From Bacteroidales bacterium (GTDB lineage: Bacteria > Bacteroidota > Bacteroidia > Bacteroidales > UBA932), in contig JAFRQH010000034.1 of assembly GCA_017428725.1 (NCBI GenBank), positions 23,932 to 87,931 of the forward strand: DNA of 64,000 nucleotides, in the 5' to 3' direction. The stretch's first letter is position 1. Every line of letters starts with the position of its first letter. This document shows positions 47,780 to 57,701 of the stretch, in pieces. The notes beneath the pieces were generated by a model. That model saw nothing but the letters and a program-made list of their open reading frames with translations. It was not told where the DNA came from and did no database searches. Made by a program: the position numbers and the translations under genes.

Positions 47780-50584
47780 ATGAAAACCAGCATTCGAATC
47801 GCCTTGGGCCTGATCCTGGTCCTGGCGTCCGTGACGGCTTCGGCCGTCCCCACCCGGAAGGTCTATCTGAGCGGAACCGGCAGCGACGACACCGTCCTGT
47901 GGGATTTCTACTGCACTGCGGGCCGCGGCAGCGGCCGGTGGACCAAGATCCCCGTCCCCTCCAACTGGGAGTTCCAGGGTTTCGGCCAGTTCACCTACGG
48001 CCATATGCCGCTGGCCGAGCGCCTGGACGAGACCGGAATCTACCGGCACCGCTTCCCCGTCCCGGCCGCCTGGCGGGGCCAGGAGGTCACTCTGGTCTTC
48101 GGCGGGTCGATGACCGACACCTCGGTCAAACTCAACGGCCGGCCGGTCGGCGAACTGCACCAGGGCGGTTATTACGAGTTCCGGATCGACGTCACCGATG
48201 CCCTCCGGTACGGGCGGAACAACGTGCTGGAAGTCAACGTCTGCAAGAGTTCCGCCGACAAGAGCGTCGTCGACGCCGAGCGCCAGGCGGACTTCTGGGT
48301 GTTCGGCGGCATCTTCCGGCCGGTCTGGCTGGAGGTCCGCCCTGCGCTCAACATCCACCGCGTGGCGATCGACGCCCGGGCGGACGGCTCCTTCGCGATG
48401 GACGCCTTCGTGGGCGGCAGCGCGGACGGTGCCGAGGTGCGCGCCCGGGTCCGGACCCTGGACGGACAGCCTTTCGGCCCGGAGTTCTCCGCGCCGGTCG
48501 GTCCGGACGGCGTGGCGCACCTGCGCGCTGCTTTCGCGGACCCGCTGCTCTGGTCCGACGAATTCCCCAACCGCTACCGGGTGGATGCGGAGCTGGTCCG
48601 GGCCGGGACCTCCGTCCACGAGGTCTCCGAGAAGTTCGGCTTCCGGACGGCGGAGATCCGGCCCGGCGACGGCTTCTACATCAACGGCGAGAAGGTCAAG
48701 TTCCGCGGCGTGGACAGGCACTCCTTCCATCCCCGGACCGGGCGCGCGCTCAATTTCCGGCAGAACCTCCAGGACGCGGAGTTGATCAAGGAGATGAACA
48801 TGAACGCCGTCCGGATGTCACACTACCCGCCCGACAGGGCGTTCCTGGACATCTGCGACTCGCTGGGCCTGTACATCATCGATGAACTCACCGGATGGGC
48901 CTCGTTCTACGGCGAGGAGGTGGGCCACAAGCTGGCCCGTGAGCTGGTGGTGCGGGACGTCAACCATCCGTGCGTGGTCCTCTGGGCCAACGGCAACGAG
49001 GGCGGCTACAATTTCAACCTCCTGCCGGACTATGCCGCCCTGGACATCCAGCAGCGGCGCGTCATCCACCCCCGTCTCGAGGAGCGGGACGTCCACACGC
49101 ACCATTACCTGTCCTGGGGCGAGGCGGTCAACTTCATGTTCCAGGGCCGCAAGGTGTTCTTCCCCACGGAGTTCCTGCACGGCCTGTATGACGGCGGCCA
49201 CGGCGCGGGACTGGACGACTACTGGACGCTGATGTGGAACAACCCCCTCAGCGCCGGCGGCTTCCTGTGGGATCTCGTCGACCAGGCCGTTTACCGCGAC
49301 GACCTCGGCGGTACCTACGACACGGACGGCAACCACGGCGCGGACGGCATCCTGGGGCCTTACCGCGAGAAGGAAGGCAGTTTCTACGCCATCAAGGACA
49401 TTTGGAGCCCGGTCCAGATGCCGGGGACCCCGTTCCTGCCACTGAGCTTCGACGGCCGGATCAAGGTGGAGAACCGCTACGCCTTCACCAACCTGTCCCA
49501 GTGCCGTTTCACGGCCACGCTCTCCCGGCTCGATTTCCGCTCCGGACAGCGCCAGGACGTCAGTTGGGACGTCCCGTCCCCGGACGTGGAGCCCGGGTTG
49601 ACCGGCTACCTGCGCGTGCGGATGCCGGAGGATTTCCGGGACTACGACCTGTTCACCGTCCGGGCGGTCGACCCGCACGGACGGGAGCTGTCCACGTGGA
49701 CGCGCACCATCACGCAGGCGGCCGCCTATGCGGCCCGGATCGTGCCGGACGCCCAGCCCGCGGGCTCCGAGGCTTACGAACGGGTCAAGGCGGCGGACCT
49801 GTTCTATGCGGCCGCCGCACGCCGCTCGGGCGTGGATCAGCGTGAACTCCCCGCGCGTCACCCGGCGGCCGCGTCCCGCCGGAGCGGCATCTTCGAAGGG
49901 GGACTGCCGGCCGGGCTGCGCTTCACTTCCGGCGGCCTGGTGCAGACCGGGACCGTGGAGGATGAGGACGGCTATGTCCGCACCGGTTTCCGCACGCCGC
50001 AGGGTCGCGACAACGGACTCAATTTCATCCGGGTCGGCTACCTGCCTTCCGGCTGGGTGGACGTGGAGTATTCCTTCGCGGTGTCGGGCCGCTACGACCA
50101 CGTCGGCGTGACCTTCGACTTCCCCGAGGAGGGCGTGCGCAAGGTTCGCTGGCTGGGCCGGGGCCCTTACCGGGTCTGGAAGAACCGCACCCGCGGCGTA
50201 CAGTTCGGCCTCTGGGAGAAGGACTACAACGACACGGCCACCGGTGAGGGATGGGAATACCCGGAGTTCAAAGGCTTCCATTCCGATGTCTATGCGGCCG
50301 AACTCGACACGGACGGCGGCACGCTCAGCATCGTGATGGCCAGCGAGGACCTCTACCTGCGCCTCTTCACGCCCGCCGCCCAGGAGCACCGCAACAACGA
50401 CAACACGCTGGGCGTCTTCCCCGACGGCGACATCTCCGTGCTCAATGCCATCAGCCCCGTCGGGACCAAGTTCAAGCGCGCCACCGACCTGGGGCCGGCA
50501 TCGCAGCAGAACAGCGTCGTCGTGTCCCGGAACATCACGGACTCGGTCACGGGCCACTTCTACCTGAAGTTCACCGCACGGTGA
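47780..50584 (+). CDS. Secreted GH2 beta-galactosidase, LacZ-like five-domain type
   Basis: A 934-residue glycoside hydrolase family 2 enzyme with signal peptide (MKTSIRIALGLILVLASVTASA). Order: sugar-binding domain with IPVPSNWEFQGFG (about 55-190), Ig-like domain (to about 290), TIM barrel (about 295-580) with acid/base E407 in LWANGNEGGYN and nucleophile E464 in FFPTEFLHGL, then the second Ig-like domain and the large beta-sandwich found at the LacZ C-terminus (WLGRGPYRVWKNRTRGVQFG, EYPEFKGFHSDVY). It is longer than the first GH2 of the window, which lacks the last domain. Activity is probably exo-beta-galactosidase, with beta-glucuronidase or arabinosidase as alternatives. It converges with SusD. 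Confidence 0.92.
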   Translation: MKTSIRIALGLILVLASVTASAVPTRKVYLSGTGSDDTVLWDFYCTAGRGSGRWTKIPVPSNWEFQGFGQFTYGHMPLAERLDETGIYRHRFPVPAAWRGQEVTLVFGGSMTDTSVKLNGRPVGELHQGGYYEFRIDVTDALRYGRNNVLEVNVCKSSADKSVVDAERQADFWVFGGIFRPVWLEVRPALNIHRVAIDARADGSFAMDAFVGGSADGAEVRARVRTLDGQPFGPEFSAPVGPDGVAHLRAAFADPLLWSDEFPNRYRVDAELVRAGTSVHEVSEKFGFRTAEIRPGDGFYINGEKVKFRGVDRHSFHPRTGRALNFRQNLQDAELIKEMNMNAVRMSHYPPDRAFLDICDSLGLYIIDELTGWASFYGEEVGHKLARELVVRDVNHPCVVLWANGNEGGYNFNLLPDYAALDIQQRRVIHPRLEERDVHTHHYLSWGEAVNFMFQGRKVFFPTEFLHGLYDGGHGAGLDDYWTLMWNNPLSAGGFLWDLVDQAVYRDDLGGTYDTDGNHGADGILGPYREKEGSFYAIKDIWSPVQMPGTPFLPLSFDGRIKVENRYAFTNLSQCRFTATLSRLDFRSGQRQDVSWDVPSPDVEPGLTGYLRVRMPEDFRDYDLFTVRAVDPHGRELSTWTRTITQAAAYAARIVPDAQPAGSEAYERVKAADLFYAAAARRSGVDQRELPARHPAAASRRSGIFEGGLPAGLRFTSGGLVQTGTVEDEDGYVRTGFRTPQGRDNGLNFIRVGYLPSGWVDVEYSFAVSGRYDHVGVTFDFPEEGVRKVRWLGRGPYRVWKNRTRGVQFGLWEKDYNDTATGEGWEYPEFKGFHSDVYAAELDTDGGTLSIVMASEDLYLRLFTPAAQEHRNNDNTLGVFPDGDISVLNAISPVGTKFKRATDLGPASQQNSVVVSRNITDSVTGHFYLKFTAR

Positions 50585-50607
50585 GACTGCCTCCCGGCAG
50601 GATGGAG

Positions 50608-50639
50608 AAACGCCCCGAAGCCAGCGCTTCGGGGCGTTT
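50608..50639. terminator. Bidirectional terminator between GH2 and SusD
   Basis: AAACGCCCCGAAGC and its exact complement form a 14-base stem with a four-base loop and A/T flanks on both sides, 24 bases after the GH2 stop and 28 before the SusD stop on the other strand. Confidence 0.85.
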
Positions 50640-50666
50640 CCGTCAAGAGTTTTCAGGCGGAATCCG

Positions 50667-52646
50667 CTACTCGCAAGGGGAGCCTGCGACGAGCGGCCAG
50701 CCAGGGTTCTGATAGATCGTGGACTCGGAGGCGGTGGCCTTGTCCGGCGAGGTGATCAGGAAGTGCTGGATGGCGATCGGATACAGGTAGTGAGCGGGAT
50801 AGAAGAAGAAACCGTTGTAGTACTGGCTGCTCTTGGTCTTGCGGTTGGGCAGCAGCCACTCGCTGTCGCCAGGGGAGGAGACGTTGTTGTTGGCGTCGTT
50901 GGGCTGGTCGTACTTGAGCAGGTCGCCGAACAGCGGCAGCATCTTCTCGCTGAAGATGTGAGCGCCCTTGAGCTGGAAGCCGTTGAGCTGGTCGAGAGCG
51001 CGCCAGCGCATGAGGTCGTCGAGGCGGAAGCCCTCACCGACGAACTCGCAGCGGCGCTCGCGGCGGATGTTGTAGAGCGTGGCGTCGATGACCTTGCCGG
51101 CGCTGTAGGCGCCCCAGTCGGTCTCAACCTCCTTGGTCATATCCGTGGCGGCGATGGTCTTCTGGTAGTCAGGATCCACGCCTGCGCGGGTGCGGAGGGC
51201 CTTCCAGTAGGCGTCGGCCTTGGCGTCGAGGGAGCCGTTCTTGACATAGCAGGCCTCGATGTAGTTGAGGTAAGCCTCGGCGGCGCGGTACACGACGAAG
51301 GCAGTGAGGTCCTTCCCCATGACCTGGTCGTTGTAGTCCATCGAGCGGCCCTTGCCCTGGATGTAACCGGTGGACGTGGCGATCTTGTTGTCGGAGGCGT
51401 AGACCTGGGGTGCATCGGGATAGAACTCGTTGATGCCGTTGTTGTTGTAGATGGCCTTGACATCGCCGGGGCCGAGCATGAAGAGTTTCCATCTCCAGTC
51501 GCGGTTCACCTTGGTGTCGTTGATGAGGTCGTCGCCCTGGTATCCGCTGCCGGGAGCGTACCAAGGGAGCCCGTTCTCCATCAGGAAGGCCTTCTCGAAC
51601 TGCTCGGTGTATCCGGTCTGTCCGCCGTGGTAGCAGTAGTGGTTGAACCAGTGCATGGTGAGGTCGGTCTTGTAGAGGCGTGCCATAATCACTTCCTTCA
51701 TGCCGGTGGGGTCGTGGGAGGCGAACATGTCGTAGTACGGGTTGGACTTGGTCATCCCGACGTGGTTGATCTCCTTGTTGTTCTCGGTGAGGGAGAGCGC
51801 GTCGGCGATCTGTGCGGCGGCGTTCATGGCCTCGGTGAGGAAGAAGCTGACCTCGGCGGCGTTGTCATAGGAGACGGAACCGCCCTTGGCGGCACCGGGC
51901 CACCCGCTGGTGCCGGGGACGAAGGGTGTGCCGGCGTGGTACTTCTCCCAGGTGCCCTCGAAGAGCGCGACGCGGCTCTTGAGGAGGAGTGCGGCGTTCT
52001 TGCTGATGCGGGTCTTGGCGACGTTGTTGTTCATCAGGCTGATGGCCTTGTCGAGGTCGGCGAGGATGAATCGTGCGACCTGGTGGCGGGGAGCGCGCTT
52101 GGAAGCCTCGGTGAGGACATCCATGTCATCGGCGAGGGTCTCGGTGACGATGGGGAAGTCACCGAGCTTGCGGAGCCTGTAGTAGTACTCGAGCGCGCGG
52201 AGGAAGTATCCTTCGCCGAGGTACTGTGCGGCTTCGGTGCCGGAGAGGGTCCCGTCGTCGAATCGGGGCTGTACGTTCTGGATGAAGTAGTTGAGCGCGT
52301 AGATGCGGGTGAAGCTCCACAGGCCGCCGGTCTGGGGGACGGTCCAGGAATCTTTGATGTAGCGGTTGTTGGTACCCTGGTTGTTGTCGGTGGCGTCGTC
52401 GTCGTGGTAGGGGGACTGTCCGCCGGAGCCGAGCGCACTGGGGATGGATCCGTCGCCGGAGTAGTCACCGGTCGTATAGTAGCCGTCGATGTATGCCTTG
52501 AGCTGGGACGGGGACAGGAGATATTTCTCAGGAGAGACCTGCGAGAGGGGCTCCTGGTCGAGGAACTTGTCGCAGGACGCGAGGGCGAAGACGGCGAGGG
52601 CCGTCATCAGGACTCCTTTGATCGTTGATACAATATTCGTTTTCAT
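50667..52646 (-). CDS. SusD/RagB-type outer-membrane glycan-binding lipoprotein
   Basis: A 659-residue lipoprotein of the SusD/RagB family (VLMTALAVFALASC, lipidated cysteine about 25), which acts as the lid of a TonB-dependent glycan importer. Visible family features: the start CDKFLDQEPLSQVSPEKYL, the TPR-like helices (AAQYLGEGYFLRALEYYYRLRKLGDFPIV; ARFILADLDKAISLM) and the end block RRERRCEFVGEGFRLDDLMRWRA. It is longer than the usual 500-550 residues. The ATG at 52646 is preferred over a GTG two codons earlier. It lies 12 bases after SusC and shares its transcript. Confidence 0.93.
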   Translation of the reverse strand: MKTNIVSTIKGVLMTALAVFALASCDKFLDQEPLSQVSPEKYLLSPSQLKAYIDGYYTTGDYSGDGSIPSALGSGGQSPYHDDDATDNNQGTNNRYIKDSWTVPQTGGLWSFTRIYALNYFIQNVQPRFDDGTLSGTEAAQYLGEGYFLRALEYYYRLRKLGDFPIVTETLADDMDVLTEASKRAPRHQVARFILADLDKAISLMNNNVAKTRISKNAALLLKSRVALFEGTWEKYHAGTPFVPGTSGWPGAAKGGSVSYDNAAEVSFFLTEAMNAAAQIADALSLTENNKEINHVGMTKSNPYYDMFASHDPTGMKEVIMARLYKTDLTMHWFNHYCYHGGQTGYTEQFEKAFLMENGLPWYAPGSGYQGDDLINDTKVNRDWRWKLFMLGPGDVKAIYNNNGINEFYPDAPQVYASDNKIATSTGYIQGKGRSMDYNDQVMGKDLTAFVVYRAAEAYLNYIEACYVKNGSLDAKADAYWKALRTRAGVDPDYQKTIAATDMTKEVETDWGAYSAGKVIDATLYNIRRERRCEFVGEGFRLDDLMRWRALDQLNGFQLKGAHIFSEKMLPLFGDLLKYDQPNDANNNVSSPGDSEWLLPNRKTKSSQYYNGFFFYPAHYLYPIAIQHFLITSPDKATASESTIYQNPGWPLVAGSPCE

Positions 52647-52658
52647 GGTCACGCGGGA

Positions 52659-55600
52659 TTAGAAAGTGATGTTGACACCGATGGAATAGGTGCGGGACAG
52701 GGGGTAGACGGTACCGCCCTGCTGACCGACACCGGCGGTCTCGGGATCCATCGTCCTGGAGAGCCTGGTGATGGTGAGGAGGTTCTCGCCGGAGAGGTAG
52801 ACGCGGAAGTTCTGGATGCCGGCCTTCTCGGAGATCCTCCTGGGGAGGGTGTAGCCGATCTGGAGGTTCTTCAGACGCATGTAGGCCGCGCTCTGCATGT
52901 AGCGTGTCTGGGTCTGCTGGTTCTTGCCGTTGAACAGCGGCCTGGGGTAGTAGGCGTCGAGGTTGGCCCCGAGCGGGGAGGCGTCGGTGCGGAAGTAGTC
53001 CATATGGTCCTTGAAGGAGGTGGACCACCACTCACCGGAACCGGTGGTGCCCCAGAAGACCATACCTCCGGGGAAGTAGTCGCGCTTGAGGACACCCTGC
53101 CAGAACATGGTGAAGTCGATACCCTTCCAGGCGGCGTTGAAGTTGATGCCGGTGCGGAAGCGGGGCGTGGAGTTGCCGAGGAGCTTGAGGTCTCCGTGGT
53201 CGTCGAGGGTATTGGATCCGTTGCTGATCTTGCCGTCTCCGTTGAGGTCCTTGTACATGATGTCACCGGCTTCCCACTTGCTGCCGAGAGCGGTCTGTCC
53301 GCCGTTGGGCAGGGAGGCGAGGTGGGCCTGCATCTCCTCGTTGGACTTGGCGATGCCGATGGTCTCGTATCCCCAGATGTTGTTGGTGAGCTGCCCGGCG
53401 ATGTATTTGGTGAAGGTGTTGGTGGGGTTGGGGTAGCGGTCGATGCGGGTGAGGTTGTCGGAGACGTTGAGCCTTACGCCGTAGGAGAACTCGCCGATGT
53501 TGTCACGCCACCCCAGGGAGAGCTCCCATCCGAAGGTGGTGAGGTCGGTGTTGTTGGTGTTGGGTACGCTGGTACCGAGGATGGTGGGGAGCTCGATGCC
53601 AGGTCCGACCATGTTGGTGGTCTTGCGCCAGAAGTAGTCGAAGGAGGCGGTGAGGCGGTTCTTGAAGGCGGCGAGGTCGAAACCGATGTTGGTGTTGCGG
53701 ATGGTCTCCCAGGTGAGGGTGGAGGAGACGATGCCGGGGACGCGTGCGGTGTTGGGACGGGCGCCGTCCTGGAGCCAGGAGCCGTTCTTGGTGCTGACGG
53801 TCATCGTCAGGTAGGTGGGATAGTATCCGGTGGTGTTCTGGTTGGCGAGCGTACCATAGGAGAAGCGCAACTTGAGGGTATTGATATACGGCCTCAGGTT
53901 GTCGAAGAAGTCCTCGCGGGCGATGTTCCAACCGGCGGAGAAGGACGGGGTGAGGATCCAGCGGGTTCCGGTGCGGAAGCGTGAGGAACCGTCGTAACGG
54001 GCGTTGGCCTCGAAGAGATACTTGCCGTCGTAGTCGTAGTTGATGCGCCCGAAGAATCCGGCGTTGCGCCAGGCGTCATAAGAGCCGGAGGCGGAGATGT
54101 TCTCGGTGTCGGTGGCGAGGTTCAGGACCGGGAGTTCCTCGGTGATGAGGTCTCGCTTGGAACCGGAGACGTTGCGCGTGTTGTAGATCTCGGACTGGAA
54201 ACCGGCCGTGAGCGCGAAGTTGTGGGCCCGACCGAGGGTGAACGAGTAGTTGGTGTAGGCCGTCGGGTTCATGTAGGTGGCCCGGGTGGAAGTCTCGGAG
54301 ACGGTGTTGTAGGTGGACCCGGTGGCGCCCGGCACGTAGACTTCCTCGGGATTCACGGCATAGTGCGCGTAGGTGATGAAGGTCTCGCCGTGTGTCCAGT
54401 TGTCGTTGGTGCGGATGTTGAACTCGCCGATGATGTTCCAGTTCTTGATGGGTGTGAATGTGAGCCGGAACTGCTGAGCGAGCTGGTCTTTGTCTTCTTT
54501 GGTCTTGCCGCCGTTCTCGAGGGCGTTGATGTAGTTGACGTCGGCCATCAGGTATCCGTTGGGGTCGTACTTGGAGCGGACGGGGCGGGCACGGCGGAGG
54601 ACGTTGTCATAGAAGCTGCTGTTCATTGAGGTGGCGCGTACGTAGTTGGAACGTACCCAGCGTGCGGAGTAGTCAGCCTTGAGCCAGTCGGTGACCTTGG
54701 CGCTGATCTTGCCGGAGAGGGTGTAGCGCTTCATGGAGTCATTGCCGTAGCGCATGAAGCCCTTCTGGTCCATCAGGTTGCCGGAGATGTAGTAGGTGTA
54801 CCGCTGGTTGCCACCGCTGATGCTGATGTTGTGCTCCTGCGAAGGGGACGTGGGCTTGTAGTACTCGCGAACCCAGTCGATGTTGGAGGTGGTGTAGTCG
54901 TAGTTCCACTTGGCGCCGTTGCGTCCGGTGCCGTCCTGGGACCAGACGGACTTGTCGGTCTTGCCGTCCACGACGTCGTGGACCTGCTGCATGTAGCCTG
55001 CGTTGAAGAGGTGCTGGCCCTTGCCGTTGAAGTTGGCGTCGTCGAAGAGGTTGACCCACTCCCAGGCGTTGGCCATCGTAGGCAGCATCACCGGGGTCTG
55101 GATGCGGTAGTTGAAGTTGTAGCTGACGGAGGTCTTGCCGCTCTGTCCGCTCTTGGTGGTCACGAGGACGACGCCGAAGGGTGCGCGGGAGCCGTAGATG
55201 GCGGAGGCAGCGGCGTCCTTGAGGACGGAGATGCTCTCGATGTCCTGGGGGTTGAGCATCGTCAGGCTGCCCTGCATGCCGTCGATGAGGATGAGCGGGT
55301 CTCCGCTGGATCCGGAGCCGATGGTGCCGGCGCCGCGGATGTTGATGCTCTTCTCCTGGTTGAGCTCACCGCCTCGTCCGGCGTTGTCGATGTTCAGGCC
55401 GGGGATGACGCCCTGGAGGGCGAGGACGGCGTTGGCGACCGGACGGGCCTCGATGTCCTTGGCGGTCGCGACGCCGACGGATCCGGTGAGGTTGACCTTC
55501 TTCTGGACGCCGAAACCGACGACGACGACTTCGTCGAGCAGTGCGGTGTCTTCGGCGAGGGTCACGGTGAGGTTGGCGGCGGCGGCCACGCGCTGGGTGA

Positions 55601-55857
55601 CGTAGCCGATGCAGGAGACCTCGAGGGTCGTTCCGGGAGCGACGCGGAGTTCGAAGTTGCCTTCGACGTCGGTGATGACACCGGTGGTGGTGCCGGGCAC
55701 GACGACGGAAGCTCCGATGACTCCCTCTCCGTTGGTGTCGATGACTTTGCCGCGCGTGACGGACTGGGCGTTAGCCCACCCCCCCCATAAACAACAAAGC
55801 CAGGGAAGCCGTAAGCGCCATCAGCGCTTTGCGGCTTGCTGAGAAAATAGACTTCAT
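52659..55857 (-). CDS. SusC-type TonB-dependent outer-membrane receptor, signal peptide frameshifted
   Basis: The SusC partner of the SusD gene, about 1,065 residues when the frame is restored. Order: signal peptide from ATG 55857 (MKSIFSASRKALMALTAS...), carboxypeptidase-regulatory-like domain (GKVIDTNGEGVIGASVVVPG and GNFELRVAPGTTLEVSCIGY), plug with LLDEVVVVGFGVQKKVNLTG, and a 22-strand barrel to the end IGVNITF. The signal peptide and the rest are in different frames because of a run of eight Gs on the minus strand (55779-55786); seven would join LLFMGG to WANAQSVTRG. It therefore is either off-phase, mutated or wrongly assembled. The receptor would import oligosaccharides from the enzymes nearby. 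Confidence 0.85.
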
Positions 55858-55924
55858 CAGGTTGTTGGTTTGGTTGAACAAAAAAAAGTTATTGGTTGTG
55901 GTGTAGTGGTTCCCTGATAAACGG

Positions 55925-55932
55925 CATAAATA
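55925..55932 (-). promoter_or_regulatory. -7-like box TATATTTA of the SusCD operon
   Basis: On the minus strand TATATTTA lies about 68 bases upstream of the SusC ATG, leaving an A/T-rich leader. It is one base off consensus. No anti-sigma/ECF pair is adjacent, so how the operon is induced is not visible here. Confidence 0.3.
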
Positions 55933-56025
55933 TAATGATTATTTGTCTGATTCTGCAAGAGTTTCCCTCAAGGGAACAAATAAATCCGTCACAAATGCCC
56001 GGCGGAGGGCACCGCATCCTTTTTT

Positions 56026-56058
56026 TTGTGCCTGTGTGACAAAAAAATCGTATCTTTG
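56026..56058 (+). promoter_or_regulatory. Promoter (TATCTTTG) for the membrane protein at 56079
   Basis: TATCTTTG at 56051-56058 is a perfect -7 box, 20 bases before the ATG. The nearest TTG (56026-56028) gives a 22-base spacer. Confidence 0.5.
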
Positions 56059-56078
56059 ACTTCCACACGCGAAACGAT

Positions 56079-56756
56079 ATGGAAGTCAGAGCTACCAAAG
56101 AAGAGCGGATGTACCTGCGGATCCGCAACCTGTGCGGTCTGCTGGGGGTCATCCTGCCGTGGCTGGCGCTGTTCTCCGCCGGCATTGCGGAGCATCCCAG
56201 CGACGAGTGGTGGTGGAGCATCTCGGCCACCTATTACCAAAGCCCCGCCCTGGTCGGGGTCCTGGTCCCGGCCTGCATCGTGCTGATGTCCTACATCGGC
56301 TACGACCTGACGGACAACCTGTTGACATCCATCGCCGGGATCTTCGGCCTGGGGATCGTGTTCTTCCCCTGCAAGGTGAGCTGGATCCCGGATGGTACCC
56401 CGGTCGGTTTCTTCCAGCTCCCCATCGAGGCCTCCAACACCATCCACACCATCAGTGCGGCGCTCTTCTTCCTGGTGATCGCGTTCAACAGCATCTTCCA
56501 GTTCACCAAGTCCGGTCCCACGATGACGGACCGCAAGAAGATCCGCAACCGGATCTACCGGATCTGCGGCTACGGGATGCTGGCCGCGGAGCTCGCCTTC
56601 GTGGTGCTGCGCTGGCTCGGCGCCCCGGGCTACACCATCATGATCATCGAGATCATCCTGCTGCACCTGTTCGGCTTCGCCTGGCTGGTCAAGGGCGAGG
56701 CCTTCCCCTTCCTGAACGACAAGCCGGAGCCGGAGACGGGCGGCTCCCGAGACTGA
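56079..56756 (+). CDS. Six-helix integral membrane protein, DUF998-like
   Basis: A 225-residue membrane protein with five or six hydrophobic segments. The features WWWSISATYYQSPALVGVLV and GYDLTDNLLTSIAGIFGLGIVFFPC, followed by NTIHTISAALFFLVIAF, are like those of DUF998 proteins, whose function is unknown. It ends with a charged tail EAFPFLNDKPEPETGGSRD. It has its own promoter and is followed 27 bases later by the DUF3298 lipoprotein gene; no functional link to either neighbour is visible. The divergent SusC gene on the other side is a separate unit. Confidence 0.75.
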   Translation: MEVRATKEERMYLRIRNLCGLLGVILPWLALFSAGIAEHPSDEWWWSISATYYQSPALVGVLVPACIVLMSYIGYDLTDNLLTSIAGIFGLGIVFFPCKVSWIPDGTPVGFFQLPIEASNTIHTISAALFFLVIAFNSIFQFTKSGPTMTDRKKIRNRIYRICGYGMLAAELAFVVLRWLGAPGYTIMIIEIILLHLFGFAWLVKGEAFPFLNDKPEPETGGSRD

Positions 56757-56783
56757 ACCCCGCCGGATATGTCAACCTGCAAT

Positions 56784-57674
56784 ATGAGAATCCCCCTGAT
56801 ACTGACTGGCGCTGCGGCCCTCCTGCTGGGCCTCGCCGCCTGTACGCCGAAGCATTCATCCTTCGCCTTCGAGCAGTGCAACTACGCCGACTCGACGGAC
56901 TATGCCGACCTGACGGTCAACGTCGAGCTCCCCGTGGCCGGGAGCGCCGCGTCGCGTGCCGTGCGTGCGGCGCTCCTGGACTTGATGGACCAGTCGCTCA
57001 GCCACGCCGACACCTACGAGGAGGAGCGGGCTTTCCCGCTGTTCTCCGGCGACACGGACGACACGGCGGCCATGATGGAATACTATGAGGAGCGGACGCT
57101 GCGGCACCTGGGCAGCCTGTCCCAGGCCGACGTCGACGAGCGCCGGCAGTCCATCCGCGAGAATGACGACCTCTCCGCCGCAGAGAAGGCGGAGTTGTTG
57201 GAATACCTTCCCCGGTGGAGCTTCGACTATGAGCTCAAGAAGGTCCGGGAGACGGACCGCTACCTGGTGTTCAGCTCGCAGGACATCTCGTATATGGGCG
57301 GCGCCCACGGCAGCGTCGGCGGCGCCGGGTTCCCGACTTTCGACCGGCAGGACGGCCACCAGGTCGTCCCGGTGCTGCGTCCCGACTGCACGGAAGACAT
57401 CCAGCCGCTGCTGCTCCGCGGCCTGCGGGAATACTTCCGCGAGGCGGGGGTGGAGCTGGAGTCCGGGGAGCTGATGGAGATGCTGACCCTGCCGGAAGAG
57501 GGACTCGTCCCGCTCCCGACCTGGGAGCCGTATCCGGCCGAGGACGGTCTCGTGTTCCTGTACCAGCAGTATGAGATCGCTCCCTATGCCAGTGGGATGC
57601 CTTCCTTCGTGCTGCCTTTCGATGAGGTGAAGGAGTTCCTTTCCGCCGATGCGCTGCGCGTTTTCGGCCTGTAA
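56784..57674 (+). CDS. DUF3298 (RsiV-like) lipoprotein
   Basis: A 296-residue lipoprotein (MRIPLILTGAAALLLGLAAC). The C-terminal half matches DUF3298: ETDRYLVFSSQDISYMGGAHGSVGGAGFPTFD, then DIQPLLLRGLREYF and GLVFLYQQYEIAPYASGMPSFVLPFDEV. Relatives include the periplasmic part of the anti-sigma factor RsiV and peptidoglycan deacetylase PdaC, where the domain binds lysozyme or wall material. No membrane helix or sigma factor is adjacent, so it acts alone in the periplasm. An ATG 15 bases upstream (56769) is also possible; I chose the one that starts the lipoprotein signal. Confidence 0.82.
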   Translation: MRIPLILTGAAALLLGLAACTPKHSSFAFEQCNYADSTDYADLTVNVELPVAGSAASRAVRAALLDLMDQSLSHADTYEEERAFPLFSGDTDDTAAMMEYYEERTLRHLGSLSQADVDERRQSIRENDDLSAAEKAELLEYLPRWSFDYELKKVRETDRYLVFSSQDISYMGGAHGSVGGAGFPTFDRQDGHQVVPVLRPDCTEDIQPLLLRGLREYFREAGVELESGELMEMLTLPEEGLVPLPTWEPYPAEDGLVFLYQQYEIAPYASGMPSFVLPFDEVKEFLSADALRVFGL

Positions 57675-57701
57675 TTATTTGATTGTTAGTTAGTAGTTTA
57701 T

